A stretch of DNA of 64,000 nucleotides, taken from positions 40,048,082-40,112,081 of the forward strand of contig NC_067122.1 in the NCBI RefSeq assembly GCF_021347895.1, in the 5' to 3' direction. This DNA comes from Acanthochromis polyacanthus (taxonomy: Eukaryota > Chordata > Actinopteri > Pomacentridae). Each line of letters begins with the position of its first letter. Position 1 is the stretch's first letter. Shown here in pieces: positions 39,833 through 51,204 of this stretch. Made by a program: the position numbers and the translations under genes. The notes beneath the pieces were generated by a model. It worked only from the letters and a program-made list of their open reading frames with translations. It was not told the origin of the DNA and did no database searches.

Positions 39833-42800
39833 ATAGTTCATCAGGAACATGCTATCATTATTGCATGGTGTATACCAATGATCAGCAATTAACTTTAGTC
39901 ATGAGAGGGCTCCTTTTCATATTTCTGTGCTAAGGAATTAGACTTCATTATCCAGACATGCAAGAGTATGTCGTCACATTTCTTTTAATCCCTTTAAGAA
40001 GGAACCTGAATCACTAAAGTGTTTTTTGTAGGTCTGCATAGAAAGGCATTTTGTATTGGAGTTACAGTGATGCTTGTTATTCTTCTAGCCAAATAATGAC
40101 TCATATGCAGATGTATGTATACTCTTTGTTCCACTACAGTACTGGACAGTAGAAGGAGTTAGAGGTTACATACCTTGTATTTACATTTCTGTCTGCCGCA
40201 GGTTAGTCAGAAAAACATATATAGGTAATTTTTCTTTCTTTATTTCCCCCTCTTCTTCTTGTAATCTAGACAGTAACATTTTAGTTGCGTTCGGGAGGGC
40301 AAATATTTTTGCTTGAGGCATCTGGTCTATGGGCTGTTGTTTGCCTGCTGGTGTGTGCTATACACACAGAAACAACATAAGGAAACCATTGAATTGTGAT
40401 GCTGGGTTGGAGTCTGGTTGTTTTTTCTGTCTCCACTGCATTCCAGTTTTCAGGGATCAGGGTTAACATGAGCAGCTGACCATGTGTGACATACCTTGAA
40501 AAGAGAAAAAAACTTTAAGAAAAACTCACATTCTTGAGTTTCTTTCAGGAATTTATTGGATGCATTTTACAACAATTCCCAACAATGTGCATATTTCTGA
40601 TAGACAGTTGACCTTCGGGAAGTGGAGTGTAGAACACTACTGGCGTAAGTGCAAGCTTATCAGAAATACATGTTACCCAAGAAAACAGACAAACAGCAGT
40701 GACTCATTTGCCATGAGTCAGTGTGCTTTGCTGAGTAATGCAGCAGTGGTGCAGATGTGCACATACAGTCTGTGAACAATTTCAGTCATACCAACCAATT
40801 TTACTGCAGTAAAAGCAGTCATGTATTGCAGTTGTTAGCTCTGTTGCCCCCGAGGAAACAGCAGAGTGATGTGGAATGGCAATACTTGGGGGGGAAAAAG
40901 AGACAGACAGCAAGCCATTGTGTGGAAGCTCAGCAATCACCGTAGAAAGGAAAGGTCAGTTTCTTTTCTGTTACACTGATTTTAGGAGCCGAGTAATCCA
41001 AAAAAGAAGTCAGATTAGGCCACATAAAAGACATCACTGTAACCAGGATTTTCTGCTACACTGAGAACAATGATTTGACAGCTGAATAAAGATCTAATTT
41101 CTTTGAGGTTAGCATCCTACTACAGTCTGCTGACCTTGAATACATATAGTAGAACATTTATATTGCTGATATTTTTCAGACGACTAATTTCTACCTTTAA
41201 AAATTCATTTTTTAAAATAGATTTTTTTTTCAGAGCAGACGTATGACGTGCCTATAAAGCTTTTCATATAACTCATTTGGGGCTGCTACTAACTGACTAG
41301 CCTACAGTGTTTTCTGTGCTTTATCTTCCATTACAGGGGCATCAAACGCTTTGGCAGCACCACACAAGTAGCTTACAACCGAACTGGGCGTTTCCTGGTT
41401 AAAACCCATCAACTACTTCTGGGGGGAAGAAAACAAAATAAATAAATGAAACACTTTGGGATTCAGTTTAATCTTTCACCAACCCACTCGTTGGGTCCCA
41501 GCCCAGCAAGCATCTGATAAGCACTGCCTTACATCTGCCTTGTTCAGATGATTTCGCCTTTAAAGACCCTAAATAAGATGTTGCTGTTGGCAGGAGCTTT
41601 AACAGAATCACATTATATTGTGTACACAATATCTTCTAATGTGTGATTAAATGCAGCACTCCATGATTTGATCCTTTCTTTGGTTTGTTGTTAGTTTGAT
41701 TTGTAGATTTTTTTAAAAATTAGTGATCAATCACAATCACTGAGACACACAGTTTCTTTACTTATTACACCTAGAAGCTAAATTTTTACATTGTAACAAA
41801 GTTAGTCGTGAAATAACCAGTAGCTTGTCTAAGCAAACTAAAGATTATACTTTACATTCTTTTTGACAGACATCAGTAGTGCTGCTTTCCTTCTGAAGAC
41901 AGTCACTACACTTCAAAAGTAACTTCCAAAGTCTGACAAGCATTTAATCTACTTTCTGATTTTGGGGAAATGAATGAATCTGACAAGCCCCAAAGCTCCC
42001 AAGCAGTCTGTCTGGTGGTCTTTGGTGTTTGGGTTGCAGTTTGGCTTTTTAGGGATTCTGCTGGTATCAAGATCAGTCTAGCTGACTGGTTTGCAGTACT
42101 GAATGGTTTCAACAGGAAACACATAAGGTACAAGAGGAAAACCGGTCACCACCTATTATCAAGTGAGATTTTTCATTGTGGTTGTTTACAGATGAGAGTT
42201 ACTTTAGTAGCATGTAAAAGTTCAATAGTTAGCTGAAGAGAGCTTTGTCCAGTCTGACTAGAGTTATTCCTTCATTTTCTGCCAAGACCAAAAGTAAAAA
42301 AAATCCATTTCAGCAAGTTTTCGCAAAATAGTCTTAAGCCGTCAAGATTAAGCATTTGGCTCACAACCATTTCCAAATACTGCTCATTCCCTGTGAACCT
42401 TTGCATTAATGCAAAAATGCCTTGAAATCCCATTTAGAAAAGCAAATGCCTCGATAATAGTGTTGCTCTCATACTGACTGGCACTGAATGTGTTTTTTTG
42501 CTTTCATTTACTTTATCTCGTTTCATATTCCTCTACATCTTAAAATAAATACACATATTTTAGCTGAGGCATCAGCATACTTGGAGCAGTTGGAGTTCTT
42601 CCAACCTTTTCTGTAACAGCACCATCTATCTGACCCACGGGCCATCTCATCTATTCTTCTCAGGCTGGGGACACACTATAAGATTATCAGGCCATTTTAT
42701 ATCTTGACATTTGGAAGGGAAATCCTGATCTGAGGCTTGGCTGGGGTCGATGGTCTGAAAAGATTATCTGGTGCTGATGTGTGACTCGGTTACAGATTCA

Positions 42801-43365
42801 CTCAGATTCATGTGAGCTGCAGGAAAAAAAATTTAAAATCTGACATCCTCTGAGTCTGCAGAGGCAACAGTGAACCAGTGATCAGTGAGGTGAATCTGCC
42901 TAAGATTCACATCATAAGTGAGAAGAATGAACCTCTCTGTGGGTCAGTGTCAGACTTTAGGGAGAGTTTACAACTGTCTTTGTCTAAATGGCTCATGAGA
43001 CTACAGGTAAGACTGAACTGACACAAAACCTCAAAGGGAATACCATTATACAGAAAACTCTTCATCTAATAAATTGAAAACGTTCTATCTAAAATACTCC
43101 TTTAAACTCCTTTTTTTCTTTTTTTTTCACCAAAAATAAACCTAGCAAAATTCAGTCAGTAGCAGCTCTACAGCTTGACTGTGGGAATTGAATAGCCTTT
43201 GGCTCAATGGATGAAAGACACTCGGTAGAATTTTGAACTACAACAATGTCTCAAGCCACACTGAGATTTGAAAAACTTCAGCCCGTTTTCATTTCTCACT
43301 TTTTGTTTTTTATACGTCTACCTAATGTAAACAGTAACTCCAAAGAAAATATCAGCCTTCTTCCA
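39833..43365. other. gene-free interval
   Basis: No supported gene or recognised repeat. Short AT-rich open frames only, with a poly-T run near 41221-41230. Confidence 0.5.
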
Positions 43366-43660
43366 TTAACCTCTGAAGACCCGAGCTTTGGTTGAACTTG
43401 CATTTTAGATTTCTTCTAGTTGTTTGAGATAAAGAGTAATCAATAAATATAACTGGATAAAATCTAATATGTGACTGTTATGTTTATTATACTTTTATTT
43501 TATCTTATTTCTATTGTTATTATTCGAATGTTCATTATCATTCTTATTATTTTATTATTACCATTATTATGAATAATATCTTCATTTTGAAAAAAAAAAA
43601 CACTAAAACTTAGGTCCACATATGTGGACACCAGGTCCTAAGACGAGAAGGTAGTCAGCA
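43366..43660. repeat. AT-rich interspersed repeat with CACATATGTG palindrome
   Basis: Begins CTCTGAAGACCCGAGC, has an AT/TTA-rich core and ends with TAGGTCCACATATGTGGAC (about 43612-43630) followed by CAGGTCCTAAGACGAG. I recall similar 'CCACATATGTGG' repeats in other fish but cannot name a family or confirm ends. Confidence 0.35.
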
Positions 43661-43691
43661 CTAATGTTTTTGAGCCTTCAACTACAGCAAT

Positions 43692-43803
43692 ACTGAATTT
43701 AATGCAGCAAAGGGCCGCGGGCAGGAATTGAACCCAGGCCGCTGCGTCATAGACCCTGTATATGGGTCGCCTGCTTAACCCGATGAGCTATACAGGCGTC
43801 GGT
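43692..43803 (-). mobile_element. tRNA-derived SINE head
   Basis: On the minus strand there is an A-box-like TAGCTCATCGGGTTAAG and, about 50 nt on, a B-box-like GGGTTCAATTCC, followed by CCTTTGCTGCAT, a phrase common after the tRNA-related head of several percomorph SINEs. It cannot fold as a full functional tRNA by eye (no clear acceptor pairing). It is best read as SINE sequence. Confidence 0.5.
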
Positions 43804-43929
43804 CACCCAATAGATAAAATTATTTATTAAATATCAGCGCACCGGCCCACATGTGGACCGGCCCTTCGGTCAAACGACCGAATGAAATAACATTCAATCC
43901 GCCCCTGAGCACATCTCAGATTCAGCTGT

Positions 43930-46110
43930 CGTCATTGGAGTCGTGATGAGGATCTTCAAGAGAGACACAGTCTCTGAGAAGGTGTCCTGAAGATTGTTGC
44001 TCATGAAGAGCTGGTACAGAGCCACAGCACCATTGCAACTCCTGAACTCTGTGTTGCTGAAGATGAGCGACAATTCAGCACAGGGCGCTGTTAGCCTGCG
44101 CCCCGCGGTCTCCTATCTCTTGTCCTGAAGAGGAACGAACTGCGCATGTCAAAGTTATAACGAGAGTCAATGGGGAAAGATGAGTGTCCACTATTAGTAA
44201 TAGTCGATGTAGGATCTACCAGCCATCATCAACAATGAAACAGAACCAGGACATGGTTTTGTTTATTCCCCCACCTAAAACTCTGGAGCCCTAGCACCTC
44301 TGTAGTCACAGGATGGAGACTGGCTCCCCTTTTGATCAGCAAAGCAAGCGTGACACCGGGATACCATGCCAGATGTGGGACATGTCTGGCATGGATGTGC
44401 GAAGCACCAAGTCAGCAGGAAACGAGGCCAAGAGCTGACTTTAAAGGATTTCCCCCAATACAGACCTCCAGGATGTGTATTGGACCTGTCTTAGCAAGAG
44501 ACTGGCTCAAAACCCCAAAGCTCCATCAAGCCTCAAAGGAACCAAATTGATGGCAATAAAAATTCTGATTGATTCCTGAACCACAGAAGAGAGGAAGCTC
44601 AGAAACCTGGAGGATCACTTCAAAGACATTCCATGCACAGACAAAGGAACTCTGGACTCACCTCAAAACTAACAAAGACAATCATCTCCCAATTCTGGAC
44701 AAAACTCCTTTTATGTACATCCACTTCACCAAACAAGTGAACTTTTCAATGACTTCGTGATTAATCTACCTCTTGCCTTACTTTTAATATTTTATTCCTC
44801 CTGATTAGTATCAATGTCATAATTTTAACATGTCTGCCAATCACATATGAGCATGTTTGGTATCATTTTAATGAGCTATCTATCAGTAATGCTCCTAGAT
44901 ATACCATGTTCACCAAATTTTAATATTTTGGAAAGTTACAGAAATTACCTGAAAATGTAACTCTGTGGGACATCTGGACCTCAGCCCTCCCTGATGTACC
45001 AGACCCCTGCTGAGTTAATGATATGCAAAGGCCCACTTTAAAAGACCACATCTGAAAGCACCATTTTGAGTTCTCCTGAATTTTGAAGTCAACTTGCTAT
45101 TCATCACTCTGAGGCTCCACTCTGTCCACCGTTGTTCCGACCCGCTTCCACAGGCCGACCGGACTGCACGCATCATCGTCACCTTCGTCATCATCATCAC
45201 GGGTACGCAAGTACCTTTCTATCACTGAATACTTGGTGCATTCTTCTAAATTCTTAGATTCCCTAAAACCATTCATTTGGCAAATTTTCACATTGGCATT
45301 TCCCAAAAGTTACGGCTGCTTTCAGGTGTGGTCTTCTAATTCCTTCCTCCCAGAGCACCATATTATAACGTAATATTCTCCCAATAGTGTGTCGGAATAT
45401 TGTACTTTATTCCTTTCCTTCCCTGTCATTCACATTCTGCTCACTGTTTGTTTTGTGTTAGTGTTTTGTGTTCTATGTGTATTGTTGTGCTCTTAGTTGA
45501 TAGACGTCATTAATCATAGTTAGTTGTTGTTGTCTTGTTATTGTTGTTAGTAAATAAGTGTTTTAGTAACCAAGTCCAGTTGACTCAATTGTTTATTGTT
45601 CACATTTTGGTCCCTAATTTGCATTTGATTCCAGCTACCGAAATTCTACTCATAATCTTAGTGAGCTAAAATAATTCCCTTGATTACTTTATGAGGTTTT
45701 TCTTGTCTGCAGCAAGAGATGTTTCAGATGCTGCATTATTATTTTTAGGCTAACTCAAATATTTTGCTGGCCGAAAACTAGTTAGACTACTTAATAATTC
45801 TGCACAAAGTAATCTTAACCCCATTTACCGTAACATTTCATTATTTGGTGGAGAAAACAATTTAAACTTTACAAACACATATTAAGAAATCCTACATAGA
45901 CAACGTCGGACGTTTCTAATCTGGCTTTTTATTACAAATTATACATTTTAGTAACTCTCTACAGGCTCTATTATCCATTTTGCTTGTTAAAAACAGGATA
46001 TACACGTAAATGTAATTTTAAAACGTTTTATTAAAGGAAGGGCTGTGACTCTACATGATGTGAGACAGAGGGGGCGGCGCCCTAGCGCCCTCAATTGACC
46101 AGCCGCCCCT
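43930..46110. other. unresolved interval, possible LTR and DNA-element remnants
   Basis: No gene can be supported. Sequence from about 44964 (TGTGGGACATC) to about 45650 has an LTR-like feel (TG start, GT/TTG-rich, TTTTGGTCCCTAATT), but no matching second LTR, primer-binding site or target duplication is visible. At 46072-46110 the sequence ends CCGCCCCTG, and a similar CCGCCCCTG occurs at about 43899-43907; these could be right termini of hAT-type elements. The short (GAT)-like minus-strand frame near 45.1-45.3 kb is not a gene. Confidence 0.25.
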
Positions 46111-46114
46111 GCTA

Positions 46115-46425
46115 TACACTGCTTTATCCTGAATAGGGTCACAAGGGGGTTGGAGTCTATAGCTTTGGGTGAAGACAGGGGACACCTGCACAGGTCAGCA
46201 GTCTATCACAGGACTACATATAGAGACAAAAAAATCACACACATTCACACCTACGGAAAATTTAGAATAATCAGTAAAGCTCTGCATATTTTTGGACTGT
46301 GAGAGGAAGCTGGAGAACTTGGAGAAAACCCACACATGCACAGGGAGAACATGGAAATCCCATGCAGAAAGATCCCGGGAAGGCCGGGACCGAAACCAAC
46401 CACCACGCCACCAAGCAACCCAGAA
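46115..46425 (-). mobile_element. RTE-type LINE 3' end fragment, inverted
   Basis: Read on the minus strand this is the same family as 39694-39832 but longer. Landmarks on the plus strand are GAATAGGGTCACAAGGGG, CATTCACACCTACGG, TTTTTGGACTGTGAGAGGAA, CACAGGGAGAACATGG and ACCACCACGCCACC. It is a 5'-truncated, non-coding LINE tail or derived SINE. Confidence 0.65.
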
Positions 46426-46680
46426 TCATTTCAATAATACAAGTACTAGGCAGTCTTCTCACAGAATGTGCTGTGCTCTGCAGCTTTCTAGTATAAGTTA
46501 TGCTGCTTTTCTGTTTTGTTTTTTTTAGTTGGTCTTTTGTGACATGGAAGATGCAACCAACATTTCTAGTCTCTTTTGATACAACTGAATCGTTATGTTG
46601 TACATTATGGTCCAGTTTGGAGTTAAAAATAAACAATTACAGCAAAGTATGTTTTAAGGCATGGTTATGTTGTCAAGTGT

Positions 46681-47045
46681 TAATATCACACAGGACCTGA
46701 TGTGGTGAAGAAAGCTCGACAGCATGTCTACCACCTCAAACACCTGGGGGCCTTTAAGCTCCCTCTCAAGTTGCTCAGGAACTTCTACACCTGCACCATT
46801 GAGATTGTTTTCGCTGGAAGTATCACCACCTGGATGGGCAGCAGCACCCAGCAGGACTTCTTGGCCCTGAGGAGGGTGGTTCGTTCGGCTGAGAACCATC
46901 AGAACCACTCTCCCCAACCTGCAGGAGATCTACAACAAACGCTGCAGGTTGAAGGCCAGGAAGGTTGTGAGTGAGCCCACCCACCCCAGCCACAGACTGT
47001 TCTATCTGCTACGCCATGAATTTCTTGTGTGTTTTCATTCTTATT
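46681..47045 (+). mobile_element. L2-type LINE fragment, 5' half of interrupted copy
   Basis: A reverse-transcriptase C-terminal remnant. Frame 1 from about 46702 reads KKARQHVYHLKHLGAFKL then LLRNFYTCTIEIVFAGSI and WMGSS, parallel to the 14.1-kb LINE (FYQSVV...VCWGGS). Between about 46890 and 46903 the frame shifts and continues as LPNLQEIYNKRC and SHRLFYLLRH. The 3' UTR begins at about 47020 and is cut at 47045 by the 2.45-kb repeat. Confidence 0.75.
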
Positions 47046-49494
47046 AGGGTCCGAGCACCGAGGGTGCGAAGGACAGGCGGTGCCAGGGCACCGACTGTCC
47101 AAGGCACCAGCGGTGCCAAGGACCCTATTGAAACCCTAGGGTTTATTATTATTATTATTATTATTATTTATTTTATTTTATTTTTTTCTCCCATAAAGTA
47201 AATTGGCTTTTTGGCGGCCTTATCATACTCCAAAACGCGTGAAATTTGGCATGCACATCAGGACTGGCGAAAAATTTGATATTTTATGGGAGTTGCGCAT
47301 GTGCGTGGCAAAATGGCTCTATAGCGCCACCTGCAAAGTTGAAAAAGTAGTCATTAGGCCAACTGCCACAATGTTTCATGTACAGCTACAATATTTGGTA
47401 GGCATATGCAGAACATCCGGACACACCAAAAAGTCAATTACAGCCACGCCCTAAACCCAACAGGAAGTCGGCCATCTTCAATTTGCTGTAAATTTTTCAA
47501 ACTTAATCGCTGCTCGGGAAATGAATTGCCTTTTTGGCGGCCTTATCATATTCCAAAACGCGTGAAATTTGGCGTTCACATCAGGACTGGCGAAAAATTT
47601 GATATTTTATGGGAGTTGCGCATATGTGTGGAAAAATGGCTCTATAGCGCCACCTGCAAAATTGAAAAAGTGGTCATTAGGCCAACTTCCACAATGTTTT
47701 ATTTACAGCTACAATATTTGGTGGGCATATGCACCACATCAGGACACACCAAAAAGTCAATCACAGCCACACCCTAAACCCAACAGGAAGTCGGCCATCT
47801 TGAATTTGCTGTACATTTGTCAAAATTTATAGCTCCTAGTGGATAAGTCTGAGAGAACTGAAATTTGGCCAGTACATGCACCAGACCTTTCTGATGAAAA
47901 GTTATCAAAAACTCAACCAGAAGCCAAAAGGTGTGGCCATGGCGGAGCCTCAAACAACTGATCCTTCGCCATGAAACAGGAATTGGTGTCTAATTCTTCT
48001 CAACATGCTCCAATCTGCCTGAAACTTTACATGTATGATGACAGTCCTGTCCTGATGTCATCCACATAGGGATATTCATTGACAGTCATAGCGCCACCTT
48101 GTGGTTTCAGGAAATAGACATATTTTACACTTTCATGCCCTATTGTTACCCGGTTGATCATATTCACTTCAAATGCAGTGACAACAGCCTAAACACATTG
48201 ATGATGCATCCCAGTGAAAATGGTGACTTGTCATCAAAGGGCGTGTCTGTGGCGGCCAAACCAATTTCGATGTTTCGCCATGAAAATTTAACGATTCATA
48301 TCTCAGCTGAACAACATCCTATCTGCCTCAGACTTCACATGCTGGATACCAGGTCCAGTCTGAACACATCCACACTCATAAATTTTGAAAAAGTCATAGC
48401 GCCACCTGTTGGTAATAGTAAGTTTAAGGCCTTATATTTTCAGGTACAATGGCCCCAAACTTGGTGATATCATGCTGGAAATTGGTCAGTCGAGTCTTCA
48501 CCTCTTGACAATCACACACTGTGAAGGGTGTGACATTTCATGCAACGCTGTTGCCGTAGCAACCAAATATCGCCATGAAAAACAAAGCCCTTTCTGACAG
48601 GTTAGGAATACTCCAATGCTCACAAAAATTACCACACACATCACCATTGACCCAAGGAACAACACTGTATGCATCTCGGCACTGCACATGCTATAGCGCC
48701 CCCTACAGTATTTTTAACAAACAGCCCCCCCAGCACGTTTCACCTACATCCATGAAATTTGGGAGGCTTATGGAGCACATCAGGACGCACAAAAAAGCCT
48801 CTTGGAGCCATGTCCTAAACCCAACAGGAAGTCGGCCATCTTGGATTAATTGTGAGATTTTTGATGATTTTTCTCATTTTTGAGAGTTAATACCTCCTCG
48901 GGGATAATTCCAGGAGACCTGAAATTTTGTCAGTCCACACAGCAGGACTTGGTTTGGAAAAGTTATCAAAAGTTTAACCAGAAGCCAAATGGCGTGGCCA
49001 TGGCGACCATTAGAGTTTTGATGCTTCGCCATGAAACAACAACTGCTGTATAACTCTCCTCTGCATGCACCAATCTGCCTCAAACTTTCCATGTGTGATC
49101 ACAATCCAATCCTGATCACATCTACAGGCCAACAGACACTCTCAGTTGCAGCGCCACCTGTTGGAGGGACAATAAATGCTGTATAACTGGCCTCTACATG
49201 ATCAAATCAGCCTGAAACTTGTCATGAGTGATCAGAGTCCAGCCCTCATCACATCCACTGTTTGAAATACACTCTGAGTTACAGCGCCACCTGGTGGTGG
49301 ATGGGCAGGAAATGCTGTATAACTAGTCTGAACATGCTCCAATCTGGCTGAAATTTTACGTGTGATTAAACTCTGGTCCAGATGTGATTCAGAGGCCAGC
49401 ACACACTCTCAGTCACAGCGCCACCTGGTGGACGTGCATGGATTCGCCGACCAGCGTGGATGCGAGGACCCGTCCATCGCTGCTTGCAGCTTTA
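47046..49494 (+). mobile_element. 2.45-kb modular non-coding repeat inserted in a LINE
   Basis: It starts AGGGTCCGAGCACCGAGG and ends GAGGACCC...CTTGCAGCTTTAA, giving short GGGTCC/GGACCC inverted ends. It is flanked by a 9-bp direct repeat ATTCTTATT (47037-47045 and 49495-49503). A (TTA)n tract follows the head (47144-47167). Inside, a block of about 320 bp is repeated (47204 and 47524 onward), the phrase AACCCAACAGGAAGTCGGCC occurs three times and AGCGCC(A/C)CCT occurs eight times. It encodes no plausible protein. I recognise it as abundant in teleosts but cannot assign a superfamily; a 9-bp duplication is compatible with MULE-type or other integrases. Confidence 0.75.
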
Positions 49495-49503
49495 ATTCTT
49501 ATT

Positions 49504-49594
49504 GTTTTGGTCTGGAACAGTTGCTAAATGCATTGCACTGCGTGTTATACTGTGTATAATTGTGTTTGTGACAAACGAAAGTCTTGAATCTTGC
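49504..49594 (+). mobile_element. L2-type LINE 3' tail, 3' half of interrupted copy
   Basis: Continues the LINE 3' UTR across the insertion: GCATTGCACTGCGTGTTATA and GTGACAAACGAAAG, ending CTTGAATCTTG, the short terminal repeat typical of this LINE type. Together with 46681-47045 it reconstitutes one original insertion. Confidence 0.7.
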
Positions 49595-50096
49595 GATATT
49601 TGTGACTTGGGCTGCGGGGGATTTTGTGTTACAATACCACTTGGAGTGGCCACTTGGAGAATTGATAGCACAACTGAGAGGCTATGCTGCATAAAGAAAT
49701 TGCCTTTGTGCCTTTCATGTTTAAAGATTACGCACTGCAATTGTGAATATTACACTCCAAGAAAATCACTGTTACTGATGCTTGTGTAAAATCATTGTCT
49801 CTGAAAGCAGAAGTAGAGCTTTTCCCTTTGGGTGACCACTTAACCAAGGCTTAAATGGGCTGACGTTAGCACTTAGCCCTCTGTTCTGATTCATTCTTAC
49901 ACTCATGTGTCACCGAGCTCTCTGTATTTAAAAATTCCATTTTATTGCATTTAATTTGTCAAATATGTTTCTGTATTTCATCCATTTTTCATTGAACTCT
50001 AATTGCACTAAAGTAAAAGTATTAGTTTGCCGCTTGGTAAATTTCCCACTGGGGCCAGGTCTCATACTTAAAGTATCAGCTCAGTCTAAATGCTGT
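49595..50096. other. gene-free interval
   Basis: AT-rich, no supported gene and no recognised repeat. Confidence 0.5.
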
Positions 50097-50580
50097 TGCA
50101 GTCCTCTCAGTCTGTCTAGGAATCTGAAATAAAATGTGGTTAATTATGGCAGTGAAACTAAAATCGCCCTAAATGTCTCAGTTAAGTACATTCACCTCTT
50201 TATCTATGGCTCTCCATTGCTCATCACCATCTGACAATGTCCTCAATACGTCAATAAAGTGCCTATAACCCATATTTCTGCATCAAGTGTATCTGTCACA
50301 TGTTAATTAACCTCTCAGTCTGTGTCTCCCTCTCTCTCTCCTGTCACTTCCTTATCCAGCCCTGTTGTATTAAAATCAAATTTACATTATCGGTAAAAAT
50401 CCCACAGCTCTTACTGTCTCATTTAAGTGCACTGACACCTTTCTCAATCATGCTCCACTCGCTCTCCATCCTCCCCTTTGAAGAGTTCACATAATGCACG
50501 AATCAAATTTATATCACCCACAAATGTCTTACTTAACTGCATCTGCCACCTCCTTGATCAGCCCCTGAGACTTCTCTCTT
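50097..50580. repeat. four degenerate tandem units of about 107-134 bp
   Basis: A motif like TGTCTCA.TTAAGTGCA.T..CACCT..TT.ATCA recurs at about 50171, 50278 (weakest), 50412 and 50521. Each copy is preceded by an AAT(A/C)AA-rich segment, clearest as AATCAAATTTA at about 50375 and 50504. Divergence is high, so this is an old tandem duplication. There is no coding potential. Confidence 0.45.
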
Positions 50581-51130
50581 AATCTAAACAGCCGCAGAGT
50601 TTCTACATCAGCCAAAACAATGACGTGTTTATTTGTAAGAAGTAGCGCATCACATCAAATATTAACAACGAGCCCGCCGGAGAGGAGCTCGAGCCGTTTT
50701 GTAGTCGCGACTTGACAACGTGAGTGAGGAAAGGGCTGATGTTTTCTGTTTGAAGAGGGCCTTGTAATCAGTATGTGGGTTCATTAGGGTGACATGAGCT
50801 GGTGATGAATCAGCGATCACAAAGGAGCTGCAGGGCTGGGTGGAGATTTTAGCATTTCTGTTGCATCATCACGTCCACAATCAAGTGCTACATATTAAGT
50901 AGCTCTGATTTATGAAAGGCGAAGGTTAAACGATGGCCAGAGAAGACTGCAGATGGACTTAGTTCAGCTGCAGCAGATTTACAAAACACAGTACCAGTGG
51001 CTCTGTGAGGCAGTACTTGTAAACAGTGGTGCTTTGCATAGATATAGGTTATTCACAAATGCTGCTTTTGTATGTTCCACTGAAAGAAATGCTAAAGCCA
51101 CACAACAAGGAATACACACTGCTCGAATGA
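50581..51130. other. gene-free interval with CpG-bearing block
   Basis: Around 50630-50720 the base composition rises in GC and includes GAGCCCGCCGGAGAGGAGC and GTCGCGAC, unlike the AT-rich neighbours. No gene is visible. It could be a regulatory or conserved non-coding element. Confidence 0.3.
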
Positions 51131-51201
51131 AATTTCATTGTATATGAAAGTGTGCAATGACAAATAAAGTAATCTGTATCTGTATCTGTAATCTGTATCT
51201 G
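51131..51201 (+). mobile_element. LINE/SINE 3' tail with (ATCTGT)n
   Basis: TTTCATTGTATATGAAAG and GTGCAATGACAAATAAAG are followed by ATCTGT repeats, the usual 3' end of L2/CR1-like retroposons. No coding part remains recognisable. Confidence 0.5.
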
Positions 51202-51204
51202 TTT

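Noticed and set aside
43692..43803. Functional tRNA gene
   Set aside because: A- and B-box-like motifs exist, but a clover-leaf with paired acceptor stem and normal anticodon arm is not evident; the 3' continuation fits a SINE.
45015..45306. Minus-strand short frames with DDDDEGDDD / MMMMTKVTMM
   Set aside because: They arise from a short CATCATCGTC-like repeat, and no family is recognisable.
44964..45650. Solo LTR of a retrotransposon
   Set aside because: TG start and LTR-like composition only; no CA end with matching target duplication and no internal coding region.
43893..46111. One hAT element spanning the two CCGCCCCTG termini
   Set aside because: Both motifs have the same orientation, so they would be two right ends, not a terminal inverted pair; no left CAGGGGCGG was found.
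47144..49494. CRISPR-like array because of regularly recurring motifs
   Set aside because: Repeats are imperfect, unevenly spaced and part of a eukaryotic interspersed element; no cas genes and a vertebrate context.
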